64,000 bases of DNA, from NCBI RefSeq assembly GCF_000485595.1, contig NW_014577063.1:789434-853433 (forward strand), written 5' to 3'. Below the pieces are notes generated by a model. The model was given only the letters and a program-made list of their open reading frames with translations. It was not told the origin of the DNA and ran no database searches. A program made the position numbers and the translations under genes. Source of the stretch: Priapulus caudatus (lineage: Eukaryota; Priapulida; Priapulimorpha; Priapulimorphida; Priapulidae). Below, in pieces: positions 25,001 to 35,511 of the stretch. Each line of letters opens with the position of its first letter. Within the stretch, counting starts at the first letter, position 1.

Positions 25001-27250
25001 TCGCGTAATAGACTGCGCTGTAGCCACTATATATACAGGCGAACCACAGCCACTGCAGGTGCTGGCGTATGCTACCTGACTTTGGGGGAACTAATAAATA
25101 GTGATTAGTTCTTTTCAGCCCTGCTTAACATGCCCTAGCCCCCTGTTTAGCTCTGTCACGTCATATACTCAGAGCGCGGTGTAATTCATTTTACCAAGAG
25201 CTAATAATACCTTGTATTACACCATAAGACCATGGACCATGTACCACAACGGTAGTACCACAATAAGACCACGTATTATCAGCTCTTGATTTTACGCGTG
25301 CGTTTGTTTTTTTTTGCAGATGAGGAATGTCAACTACCGATGACAAATTGTAGTGCCCCCGACTGTCCTGACGACAGTGTTTTAGTATCGCATCCCGCAG
25401 AGCGGGTCTTCACCCCCTGTTGCACGAAATCTATCAGGTAAGGATAGTGAATAGATAGATGGGAATACCTGCCGCAGACGCGCACACTGCGATGCGAAAT
25501 GTCTGTCATCCGTAGACTACAATTCAATCGGTGGTCAATGCGATATCTCGGTTATGGATCTGACTGATTATATTATATGCATCCCCCTGAACCTCAATCG
25601 CTGCCGAAAACGTAGTGACAAAATGGGAAATAAAGTTGTAAAACTGACCACTAACAGTAAACCATGCCTTAACACTATAACCCTTGACGCTCCCTAACTC
25701 CTGCAACTGAAATTCAAAACCGCACTTTCACCAATGGCCCCCTAACCGTAACCGTAATCATAAACCCTATTCAATCACAATCCCTTACTATAACTGAAGT
25801 CCTCACTCTAAACTAAGTTCCTAATGATACATGATGAGCACGTAATATATACACGCGTCATCACGTCGGTCGGGGCAGAAAGCGGGGAATACGAGCTATA
25901 TACCCAACCGATTATTTCACGAAATTGAATCCACTCGTTCACCGGGGAAAGAGTGAGAGCGACATTTCTAAAGACTAGTCCGACGACGTGGAGAGTGCAT
26001 GCGGCTACGGCGCATGCAGATTCATGACAAATATTCGCCGTTCCCCCAGCGGGACTTTAATTGGTACCCCGGTGCCAGTTTACATACGAACACGTATGTC
26101 TAGGCAACGAGTTCCTTGTTTGCTTTCAGTCAGCGAGGATAGGCTAAATCAATTTTTGCAGTAAATGGGCGCGCACACACACACGCGCCGCTGAGGATGC
26201 TGCTCAAAACGGTTTGTTTGGTCTAATGGTGCCGAAAAATGCGACAGCGACGCATGCATGACGGGTAATTTGTTCGGCTAACGTCGGCGCGTGCGACGTC
26301 GACGGCCTGGTGACTTTACCCTGCGTGACATTTTCGGGGGCTCGCTTTCTTGTCACAAACGAAATCGCGCAGGGTTTTGAAAAACAAACAAAAACGTAAA
26401 AAAAATCACAGTGTATGTGACGGACGGCGACTGAGAGAAGGCGCGCGTCTGGGTGTGTTTGTCGAAGCGGATAGAGGCACACGGGCGTCATGTTTAGTAT
26501 GTGATGTAGGCTAGTGCATGTATGTTTCTAATTGCCACGTCTGAGAACACACTCTTATCACGTCCACGAGTGCCGCACAGACGGCGGATCTCTCGGTCTA
26601 TATAGCCTATATATATAGCTTACCTTCGTGCGTAGCAGCTGCGTGATGCATTAGTTGGTGTCACCCGATAAAAATGAAAGCATCGAGTGATATAAAGTGA
26701 GTTCGTATCATCGTTCGTCTCGGTCGTCTCGGTATCTCGGTCGTCTCGTTTGCTGGAATGCTGCGAGCGTGTTTCTGGCCTCCGTGGGTGTTCCATCTAT
26801 TTGTCGTAAAAGTAATCACCCCGTCTATAGATCAATACTGCGGGTTCGTTGTAAAGATATTTGCTTCTATTATGCATTACGTAGCGTTACTGATTAGATA
26901 CACGTCGTTTAAGTTGTTTTGTCTGGCCACTGCATTTAAATTTTACACCGAGCCCTCGAGGGCGGATCTTCAATTAACGTTATCAAAGCAGCAAATAATT
27001 GCGCTTGTAACCGTTGAGAATGTATAATTATTACGGCGAGTGTGTAGATACGTATGCATCGAGGGATATGCTGGCAGGCATATATGCAGTGAGTGTATTA
27101 TAGTGATGAAGGAAGTCAGAAATAGTGTATTAGGGATGAAGACAGTCAGGAAGCATAGCTAGGAGGATGTATGCATAGACATGATTACTCCTAGACGACT
27201 CTCCAGGGCGTTGTTTACGCAGCCATGCGACTGACGAGTTACTGGTTGCT

Positions 27251-27304
<54 letters not shown>

Positions 27305-30300
27305 ATATATACAAGGTCGACTCCGGACCGAGCGAAGTGAAAGGATTAAACTAGCAGTTGTGCATGGGAAACCCGTTTTAACAGCGTGTTATTGCTCTCA
27401 CGTTGTACGAGTAGCCGTCTCGAGTGTTGTTTGCACAGCCGATAAACTAGACCTATAGTCTATAATAATTTAGCCTATGGGGTGTTTATTTTGAAGGTAG
27501 AATGTGTTAACATTCTCTGTTTGGATAATCGGTTGCCTTTTTTGTGATGCGCTTTTTTTCGCCGGTCCGTCTCTTACCCGTTCCTGGTTCTTTGTGCATA
27601 AACATGTGGAATGTTTGCGTACGTGGATACCTATTTATATATCCGCACACGCAGTAGTGTACTAACATGCCTGCGGGTATTCGTAGGACGGTGCTGGGGG
27701 GATGTGAATGCCAGGTAAATGTATGCATACGATCGGTTCTCGATAATGTAAGGAAAACATCGTGGAACGAGCATACGTGCGTATGCGCGCCCGCCCGCGT
27801 GCACGCGTGTTGTGATGGCAATGGCTTGCGGCGTGTTATTACTAAATTGGGTGTTGTCATAATTATCAAGTGTGTGTCAAATTATGGTAGACAAATGATG
27901 GGGGAAATAGTGCTGGACGTCTGCATACAAAATGTTACAATTTAGATACTTCATCTAGCTTATTAACTTGATTTTTTGTTAGGCTTCACGCTAGCTATTC
28001 CAGATGCACTACCGCGCAATTTAGTTTCTTTCTAATCAAGCGCTTCGTTGGAAGCCCTGCGAATTTACTGGGACGTAGACGGTGAAAATCAATTGAAGTG
28101 GAAATCAAGAGAACTCAAAGAGAATTGCTGACTAACGCGGTAGGCGGGTTTTTCTTTGAAGTGAGGTTTATCATTCCGCAGCTGCAAAACTCAATTTGAT
28201 GATGAAAGTGTAAAGGTATTCCGTACTGATTAGAGTCGTAGCACTGTGCGAACGTATATATAGCTGAGGTATCAGTCGTTGGAATTACTGCTATGTAGTA
28301 GCACACGCATGTGTACTACGATTGGTGCGTTATAGACGGGCAGGCATTATAGAAGCCTTTCAGTCCAAATTGGGTGTTAAAAATACCGATGTAGAGTAAT
28401 TTTGCTCTGATGTTTTGCTTAGGCTTGCGAGTCGGCAATACTTGGGATGCTTACAAGGTAGAGCATGATGATAGTAGATTGTTTCATGTATGGTGAACTA
28501 TGTGACAACAGTGATAGTTAGGCGGTTGATAACCGTAATCACATGTATAACATCACAGCTAAGTATGATAACCAGGGAATTAATGACAGAAATTTGGGCC
28601 GAATGAGAGATAAAAGTAAGGCAAGTGGACGGGAATGTATTTGAATGGCATTGGAATACGTTTTCGTAATACTGTGTCACGAGAAATTACCACCAATTTC
28701 TTTTCCTGGCGAATGAACCTAAAGGTGGGTCTTATCTGTAAAAGCCATGATCATCAACGTTATTAACACTGAGGTAGTTACACACATTAAATCGACGTCT
28801 ATGTATGTAGACCAGGGCGGTCTCGCATCTTCAACATCTTGGGCCACATGGACGGAAGATCTATCGTTTGCGGGTTACACACAGTTTAATCCAGTAAGAC
28901 CACGTCATATGGTATATGTACAAATTCCTAACTCATGAAGCCTCTAAGCTTTGGCACTAAAACGTTTTATGGATATAACTAAGTCGTACCAGAGCAACTT
29001 CTTGGGGTATTGGGAATTTTGTTAATATTTTCCTGGGTGGGTAAGAGATTAGGACATAGAGGACATATTGTTCCATGCTCCATGACGAACACACGAAAAA
29101 GGTAACCGCACAAGCATTCCTGCCTGAGTGAAATCATTCGTTTCAAGAACTGACTTGATTTCAAGTTTATTCAAATACAATCTGCAAAGAAGCAAAAAAA
29201 ATTATTACAAAAGATCTTTGCCGATATAAAGTCTTGTGCTTAATTCAACTTATTGCAGATTGAATTTTGAATGCGAAATATTCTGTACTAAATTACGCAT
29301 TGATATGCATATTATTCTTGAATGCGTCTTCTCGTATATATGTAGTTTGAAACCATTTTAACCCTATAGCTTTCGTTCGTCGTTGAGCGATGGTTAATTA
29401 TTCGGTCCACTTCAGAATGGCGCCGAGAAAATGTTAAGGAGGCTTTTGTGTAATGTATTTCCTAATGTAGTTTCGCATCGAATTTTCTGCGCTGCACTTA
29501 CTTGGTAGTTAATGTAGAAAGGGCTGCTCCGGGAGAAAACGTTCTGCATGCATTAATGGCTCGGTCCTTTGAAGCAGCTAGGACCTGATGAGTTTACACT
29601 GAAAGCATTCGTGCTGCAGGTTTGTCCACATAGCTAGCCGCAGTCGGTCGGTTGTCGTGTTTGGCAAGCTTCGCAGATAATCGAAATTGCATTTCTTGAA
29701 TCGATCCACGCGAGCAGTGCGATTGTCAGTGTTGCCTGGTGTGCTCGCACGCTGCTTCTACCACCGACTACAAATAATGTCGGATATTATTTCGAAGATG
29801 TCTTTACTCGCTCGCGAAGATATATGTTATTCGTGCGAGTGCGTTTGCGTAGTCAGCTTATGTTACATGCCGTATTCGTAGTTGACCGTGGTTTCTCATT
29901 GCTTCGCATCAGTACACCGCGATGCACGCATTGCACGGCATCCAAAACACTACAGAAAAAACCGAGTAAATCTAGTAGGCCTAATACGCGCATGGAATAA
30001 GTGCATTACTGCGTTTAGGTGGATCCCGAGAAATAACCACTGTTTCGGGAACAGCTAGTTGTTTTCAGAAATATGTGTAACCACGAGTATGTAATTCTCG
30101 CGCTATCCATCGATCACAGTAAACCGGCCCTCACAGTGGGCAAAGGCGGAGTATATGCAATATTATTACTAACTATCAGTACAGTATATGATACCCACAT
30201 GGTAGTTAGAAATCCGCCCATAAATGCCCCTTCCCTTCCGCCATCTATCCAGCCACTACCACGTCCCACATAATGCGTACCAGACTATTATATAAACGCG

Positions 30301-33300
30301 AATTTTTCGTTCATGCGATTACAATAGAAAAATGACATAGTATAAAATCATATGCTAGGAAATTATATGCAGTAAAAGAAGACATTTGCTGCATTTGAAT
30401 TAACTAAAGAACATTCAAGGATGTCATAAATTAAACCGCGCAGTTGAAATTTACTAAAAATGTACATTACAATTAGTTGGGATGTACTAACTTCCAATTA
30501 CTTGGATGGGCTTCCAAGATTTAATTTCCTCCATTTAAAAAAATAGTTCTGCAGTCACGATGACTGAAACAGTTACAGGTTGAAAATTACATTGCGTTTT
30601 CAAATGTGGAACTTAATTGGCATAACTTTTGGGCTGACAACATCTAGGCACACTTAACTTTATTGTATGTCAATATTTGATGCATTTTCGTGTTTTACCT
30701 ACTAAAGGTGCGTAAAAACCTTACTTAGACGTGCGTATCTACATTCCAGCTGTTAGTGTAAACAAACATATTAATTTACTTAATGCACTGTTACTGTTAG
30801 CACGCCGTGTCACCATTATTGTACGTTTTTATTTTACTTTGCATTCATCAAACAATGTAAAAAAATTAAAAATAATATATAAAAGCAGTTAATTGCATGT
30901 GATGCATTTTTAATTAAAATGGTGATATTTTTAAAACATGTTGGGGCCTGGGGTAATGTGAGGCCACGTAGATGTAGTGTTTGGAATTCCGACCCGAGAT
31001 GAGATATCAAGTAATAGGTTGTAGTAGTTTAATTATTGTTATGCATCTGTCATAATTGTGCACGCATATATGCACATGAATGCAACAAAACGTCTTGTAT
31101 CCCACTTTAGCTGAAGGGGTCGTTATCGTATATGTAGTACCCGAGGTGTCGGCGAGTATGTCGCCTACTCCCTAACCCTAACCCTAACCCTAACACCCTA
31201 ACGGTAACCCTAACACTAACCATATCAGATATAGTTACCTCGGGTACATATTATACGCCATTATACGACAACGACCCTTCGTGCCCCACTTTACCTAGTT
31301 TAAATTGGGTGGTCGCTATGTACGTGACACCTATTGTTATTGTGAAATTTGTGGATAAAGAGACCTCTCTAAAGATAAATATTCCAGCACCTTGGTGCAA
31401 TGAAATAACATTCATTTTGTGAATACATGAAACAGCAATCTGCATTTCAAAGGCATCAAAACACAATTGCACAGAGCTTAACATTTGCATTACATCCCAG
31501 GTAATAATCTTTCAACAAAGGGAAAACACGGTCATTCTACTTAAAATCACTTTTCTGTACTGCTTTGCATGTACAGCTATTAAAAAAATTATTTCAAGAA
31601 CAGGATGCAAAGTTCCAGAACAATGGGCCGGCTTTACCTCCTAACAAAGACACCTTTGTCTCTGGATAAATATGTGCGTGAGTAACCCTGTGTGTCTATG
31701 GGTGGGCCCAGTGTTACCCACAATGTTTTGAGAACACTCTTGTAACAGCTTTCCATTGCTCGATATAAAATATAGAATTATGAAAACATTTTGATAGTAG
31801 TCATCAAGAACAGTTCCAGCAATATTTGTTTTTCTATACGCAAAAACAAAATATAAAAAACAGGAGTAATATATGATGTAAATAATTGGCATATTCGTAA
31901 TTCTATGGTAGGGGAGTGAGATATGGCAAAGAATGGTATAGTAGGAGACATGCAAGGACAAAAAGAGTTCCATTTACTGGCCTCACTCTGTCTATAATCT
32001 AATATGTGTAACTCAATAAACATGAATCCAAAGGCAGCTTGAAACATTCAATTAATCAGCCTCATCCATAGTCTTTTCTCACACATATAATAACCGTAGA
32101 GAAATAAGACGTCTACGGCATTTGGACGAGGTAGCCAGCGCCATCTATCCTATCCGTTACCATTTATCAACAAACTGAGTGATATCTATTGTATCACATG
32201 ACAAACAGTAAGAAGTTCGGCAAGAGTTCTGTGTTAGAGTAGGCTTACCTTTACCACGCCTTACCCTATATGATGTACTGTTTTCGTGCACTGGTTCAAA
32301 TCTACTTTTGCCACACGTTGTGGCGGTCATTGGTAGCGAAAGATTGTTTGTGCTAGGTGGCAGCATCGCTCAACGGGCAACATTGATTTTCAGTGGGCAA
32401 TATTAGTTTTTATTTCATTGCACGCGATATGGTCTGCACCAATTACAATGCAGTATTTTTTGCAGGCATATAATATATCCTACAGTGAACTAATGTTAGC
32501 CATGTTTAGTGTATCTGTCTAAAACCGGCACATATCTCCACACCAATTGGTAATAACTTGATTTTGATATTGTGTAAATTTGTAATTTTATTACTACTAG
32601 CAAGCCCTGTTCGTGATCTCCAAATGTATGCATGCAAACGTAAAATTCTGTACTATACAATACTTTTAATTAAATCCATGTACCTGTACCTATATATGTA
32701 CCCTGTACCTGTATCTAATTCTGTACTGAATAACCTATAATTCTGTAATATATTCTGTGTAACAGACAACCGTTCTCGTTTACAGTTGTAAGTGTGACCA
32801 GAGCAAGTGTACACAGCTTCGTTGTCCTGCTGGCCAGGAGCCAATTGGAGATAGGAAGCCAGCGACTAACGTGCCTGGCTCGTGTTGTGATAAATTAGAC
32901 TGCAAGAAAGGTAAGCTTAGATGCCAACAAGGTTTAACATGTTCTCCTAAAATGAACAGGAAAAGTAAACTAAAGCTTTCTGTTGCGATGGCGCAGCAAG
33001 TTCCACAGTGTGTGCGGCGGGCTTAAATTCTAACTAAAAAAGACAACTCAATCTTCAACAATCATGCAGTTTAATTCTCCAAACATATTAATAAAGTACC
33101 CGCCCACTTTATTTCTTTAAACGTAGAGTGAAGTAGCTATTCACTTTAGTGGTCTAAACTCATATATATACCTGTAGGTTATAACTTATAAGTAACTACG
33201 TGTAGGTTACTAGGTTACCACAATGATGATTGATCGCCCCTCACATTTACCAGTGTGAGAGCCAATAATCACTTACAAAAAAGCTTCTGTTATTCAAGGT

Positions 33301-34742
33301 CAAAGTGCTCATATCATGATGTTGTCTAACATGTTTACGGTATAGGTCTCACACATTTTATTCTTGCATGTTTTGTTTTTAATTTCTATAATATTCCATA
33401 CGTTTAACCAGAGGAATTTGCAATATCTATCATAAGTTGAGTAGACATTGAGAGTGGAGGTTCTAGGGACCCTGTCAAGTAACCTATTTTGCTTTACAGT
33501 CGTTTTAAAGTATGACACTGAAGCGAGTACTGTGGAGAATTTGGCAACGACTTTGATCGATGGGAGCCAATCCACACATGGTACGCACGTGGCAATGTCT
33601 CAAGTGGTCAGAATATTAGGCAACATATTGAAATTAGTTGAGACTTCTCCTTTGCATACGTGTAAAGCACACAAATGTATTTTCTCCAGTCAAGTTATTA
33701 TGGAATAGTCATATAATGTGCCACATCTGAAAATCTCTTGTGCGACATAGCCACTTTCCTGACAAACACTATGCTGATAGTAACAAATTGTAATTCAGTA
33801 GTTAATTTTTCAATGAATCGGATGAGGAGACAATTTAGGGAAATTAGAATAGTGAGCCATATATTGTAAAAATAGTATTTTTGATAGGTTTGTGTTTACT
33901 AATATATATTTCTCTTGGAACTGAGTTTTGGTTACAATGGCGATATATTTCTTTTTTTCATTTTGAATATTTGTCATATAAATTAAAATTATTAATCCTA
34001 CCTGTTATTGGTAATATGAAGTGACTTGCACGTGCACGTATTTTTCTCCCCTTATAAACGTATAAAGTGCACCAGCACGATTTATGTTGCTTGGCTTGCC
34101 ACTCTTTGTGTTTAACTCCATCTTGTGAGGTCAAAGACAGTGTTATTCACCATTTCATTCAATACTTGTCATTATAATTTCATGAAATAAATATAGAATT
34201 ATATAGATATAGATAGGAATGAAAGTTATACATGAAATTATAATGACAGCAATGTATGATATTGTGTGCAGCAGGGTCATTAATCTCACAATAAATTTGA
34301 ATTGGTGAGTGAATTAACTCATCAATTCAATTTTCCTTTTTAGTTTGAGCATGTTCAATTAACATTAATCATTAATTTAACATCATAATCTTCAATTAAA
34401 CATGGATCAATGGATTTCACAATGGGCAATGCGTTTTTATTTAGCATGGCATGCAAACGTATTACGCACATATCGCTTCCCCCGCAAATTTTTCCCTGCC
34501 ACGCTGTTCCCATTTTTGCACGCGCTGTTTCAGAGCCTGGCAAAGCAAGTAATAACAATAAGTGGATCATCATCGGAGTCGTGCTGTCAGCTTTCGTGGT
34601 GTGTGCGATCGGGTTCGTGATCTGTTGGTTGAAAAAGCGACACTCGAGCACGAAGAAGCATGGCGGAGCCGCCGCCGCCGAGAACGGCAATTGCATGGAG
34701 CTGAAGAGCCAGCCGCTGCTCTCCAATGGGGAGGTGCCATGA
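21995..34742 (+). CDS. CRIM1-like cysteine-rich transmembrane protein gene (3' part, isoform with proximal last exon)
   Basis: Exons 21995-22098, 23329-23484, 25320-25437, 32786-32910 and 34534-34742 join in one frame, each bounded by AG and GT, with intron phases 1, 1, 2, 1. The product has two cysteine-rich modules of the VWC type, each with the pattern CC-x5-C-x-C ... C-x4-C ... CC-x4-C, then one membrane helix and a short basic tail ending at TGA. The closest family I recognise is the atypical VWC pair near the N terminus of CRIM1, a cell-surface BMP-binding protein (CPPDS, PGxCCDLYEC-like words). The entry phase shows that at least one upstream exon, expected to hold the signal peptide, is missing from what I can recognise. 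BMP-type ligand binding is inferred from family only. The protein could instead be a distinct short VWC receptor. Confidence 0.7.
22227..22437. mobile_element. hAT-like MITE in CRIM1-like intron
   Basis: Ends CAGGGGCGTAGCTACG and TAGCTACGCCACTG, a widespread hAT-type terminus. Flanked by GCAACGAT (22219-22226) and GAAACGAT (22438-22445), an 8-base duplication with one mismatch. The interior contains G and C homopolymer blocks in inverse orientation; there is no transposase. Confidence 0.8.
23022..23152. repeat. GTGC-rich microsatellite
   Basis: GTGTGTGCGTG and GTGCGTGCGTGGC words, intronic. Confidence 0.9.
23162..23204. repeat. 43-bp perfect palindrome
   Basis: Arms of 21 bases (ATCAGAAGTAGATAATAGGG plus A) around a single central A, immediately after the GTGC array and 124 bases before the next exon. 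TATTA flanks the TCAGAAG...CTTCTGA core on both sides, so it may be a tiny fold-back insertion. Confidence 0.8.
23329..23484 (+). CDS. CRIM1-like exon: second half of VWC module 1
   Basis: Preceded by GCCTATAG and followed by GTATGA. It encodes DSCCPKPGRCICGECRPAVC and STPGSCCDLYECKYK: CC-x5-C-x-C-x2-C-x4-C and CC-x4-C, the hallmark spacing of VWC-type repeats. An NSS sequon precedes TPGSCC. Phase 1 on both sides. Confidence 0.85.
25195..25288. mobile_element. Fold-back element of the CAAGAGC family (C), next to a splice acceptor
   Basis: Starts CAAGAGCTAATAATAC and ends GTATTATCAGCTCTTG, with inverse inner words (TACCACAACGGTAGTACCAC). Flanked by ATTTTAC at 25188-25194 and 25289-25295, a 7-base direct repeat. 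Its right end is 31 bases before the first base of the next coding exon. Confidence 0.8.
25320..25437 (+). CDS. CRIM1-like exon: first half of VWC module 2
   Basis: Preceded by TTTTTTTTGCAG and followed by GTAAGG. It encodes EECQLPMTNCSAPDCPDDSV and ERVFTPCCTKSI, paralogous to module 1 (CPDDSV against CPPDSE). Enters in phase 1 and leaves in phase 2. N-linked sequon NCS. Confidence 0.85.
27253..27299. repeat. (TA)n microsatellite
   Basis: Pure TA run. Confidence 0.95.
31113..31282. repeat. Interspersed repeat carrying a CCCTAA array, second copy
   Basis: Inverse flanks (AAGGGGTCGTTATCGTATA and TATACGACAACGACCCTT, then GTACCCGAGG and CCTCGGGTAC) enclose GCCTACTCC, a degenerate CCCTAA array and CATATCAGATATAGTTACC. 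In the inverse orientation the 18.8-kb copy reads GCCTACTCC, CCCTAA array, CCATATCAAATAGTTACC, so the array is part of a mobile or dispersed unit. Confidence 0.75.
32786..32910 (+). CDS. CRIM1-like exon: second half of VWC module 2
   Basis: Preceded by TCGTTTACAG and followed by GTAAGC. It encodes CKCDQSKCTQLRCPAGQEP and NVPGSCCDKLDCKK, giving CC-x5-C-x-C-x4-C-x4-C and CC-x4-C across the junction with the previous exon. Leaves in phase 1, matching both downstream terminal exons. Confidence 0.85.
32911..34533. other. Intron before the alternative terminal exons
   Basis: AT-rich; nothing recognised. An inverse pair around ATTATAATTTCATG lies at about 34170-34245. Confidence 0.6.
34534..34742 (+). 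CDS. CRIM1-like terminal exon 1: transmembrane helix and short tail
   Basis: Acceptor CGCGCTGTTTCAG. It encodes a short linker (EPGKASNNNK), a membrane helix (WIIIGVVLSAFVVCAIGFVI, then CW), a basic stop-transfer stretch (LKKRHSSTKK) and a tail ending CMELKSQPLLSNGEVP before TGA. This is a type I topology: VWC modules outside, about 40 residues inside. The exon is GC-richer than the surrounding intron. Confidence 0.8.
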
Positions 34743-34846
34743 GACGAGAGCCGACTCTTCAAGAACTTCGTCGATCGATCCCGCTCTTTCTCTCTCGCGC
34801 TCGCGACGCGGAACTCACCGTCGTTCATTGTTCTTCGCTGTTTCAG

Positions 34847-35511
34847 AATCGGTGTTCGTGAGACAGAGCCACCCGACTGCACAGGGGGCGTACCCCGAGT
34901 TAGCGAGTAGTCCGCCTGCGAGGGTGCCGTCGGATGTGTATGACACCACGGTGCAGATAGACGCACTGCCTGATTGGGAGAGCCATGCGTCTACAGAGGC
35001 GCCATCTGGTGTGGTGATTCATCAGACTACAGAGGTGCTGCCAGGTGTCTTGGTCGGGCAACTAAGCACCACGGTGGCAGCAGATGTGGTGATTCGTCCG
35101 ACATCCGTGGCGCCATCTGTCTTGGTCAGTCAACTGCCGACAGAGGAGCCTAGTTATACTAATGTGGTATCATCTGAAGGGGTGCCAATGACGGAGGTGC
35201 CCGCCATACTGCTGACCCACTTGAGCTCGGGAGACGGCCACGAGGACCCGTATAGCAACCTGCGCAACTTTGTCCTGATCGTGGGCATCGCCGTACTAGT
35301 CTGTGTGCTTATCATTGTCGCACTTATCTTCTGCTTTCTGCACCAGCGTCGCAAAGTAAAGAAGCGCTATCAGAACAAGCCGCACATAGTTAGCCTCATC
35401 CGCGCGGAACAAGGCAGCCACGGCGGTAATCCCACGGCCTCCTATAGCTGTCCCATTGAGCTCACCAGCTGCAGGCTTCTAGTGAATGGCGAGCCGGCAC
35501 TGGCGATGTAA
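34847..35511 (+). CDS. CRIM1-like terminal exon 2: long stalk, second transmembrane helix and different tail
   Basis: Acceptor TCTTCGCTGTTTCAG, nearly the same as that of the upstream terminal exon, and the same phase 1 (completing Glu). It encodes a 130-residue Ser/Thr/Val/Pro-rich stalk with an internal duplication (TEAPSGVVIHQ... and TSVAPSVLVSQ... units), a helix (FVLIVGIAVLVCVLIIVALI), basic QRRKVKKRYQ, and a tail ending ELTSCRLLVNGEPALAM before TAA. Because the upstream terminal exon carries its own stop, this one must be used instead of it. The stalk suggests a more extended, possibly O-glycosylated isoform. Confidence 0.75.

Larger units (their letters stand above)
25438..32785. other. 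Large intron of the CRIM1-like gene
   Basis: 7.3-kb intron. It contains a TA dinucleotide run at 27253-27299 and a telomere-array repeat at 31.1 kb; the rest is AT-rich. On the minus strand an ATG at 32330 opens MTATTCGKSRFEPVHENSTS followed by a GTAAGG donor, which could be a start exon of an unknown nested gene, but no second exon was found. Confidence 0.5.

Noticed and set aside
34355-34966. 203-codon minus-strand frame
   Set aside because: It is the antisense shadow of the two terminal exons of the CRIM1-like gene, whose plus-strand reading has splice sites, helix and tail motif.
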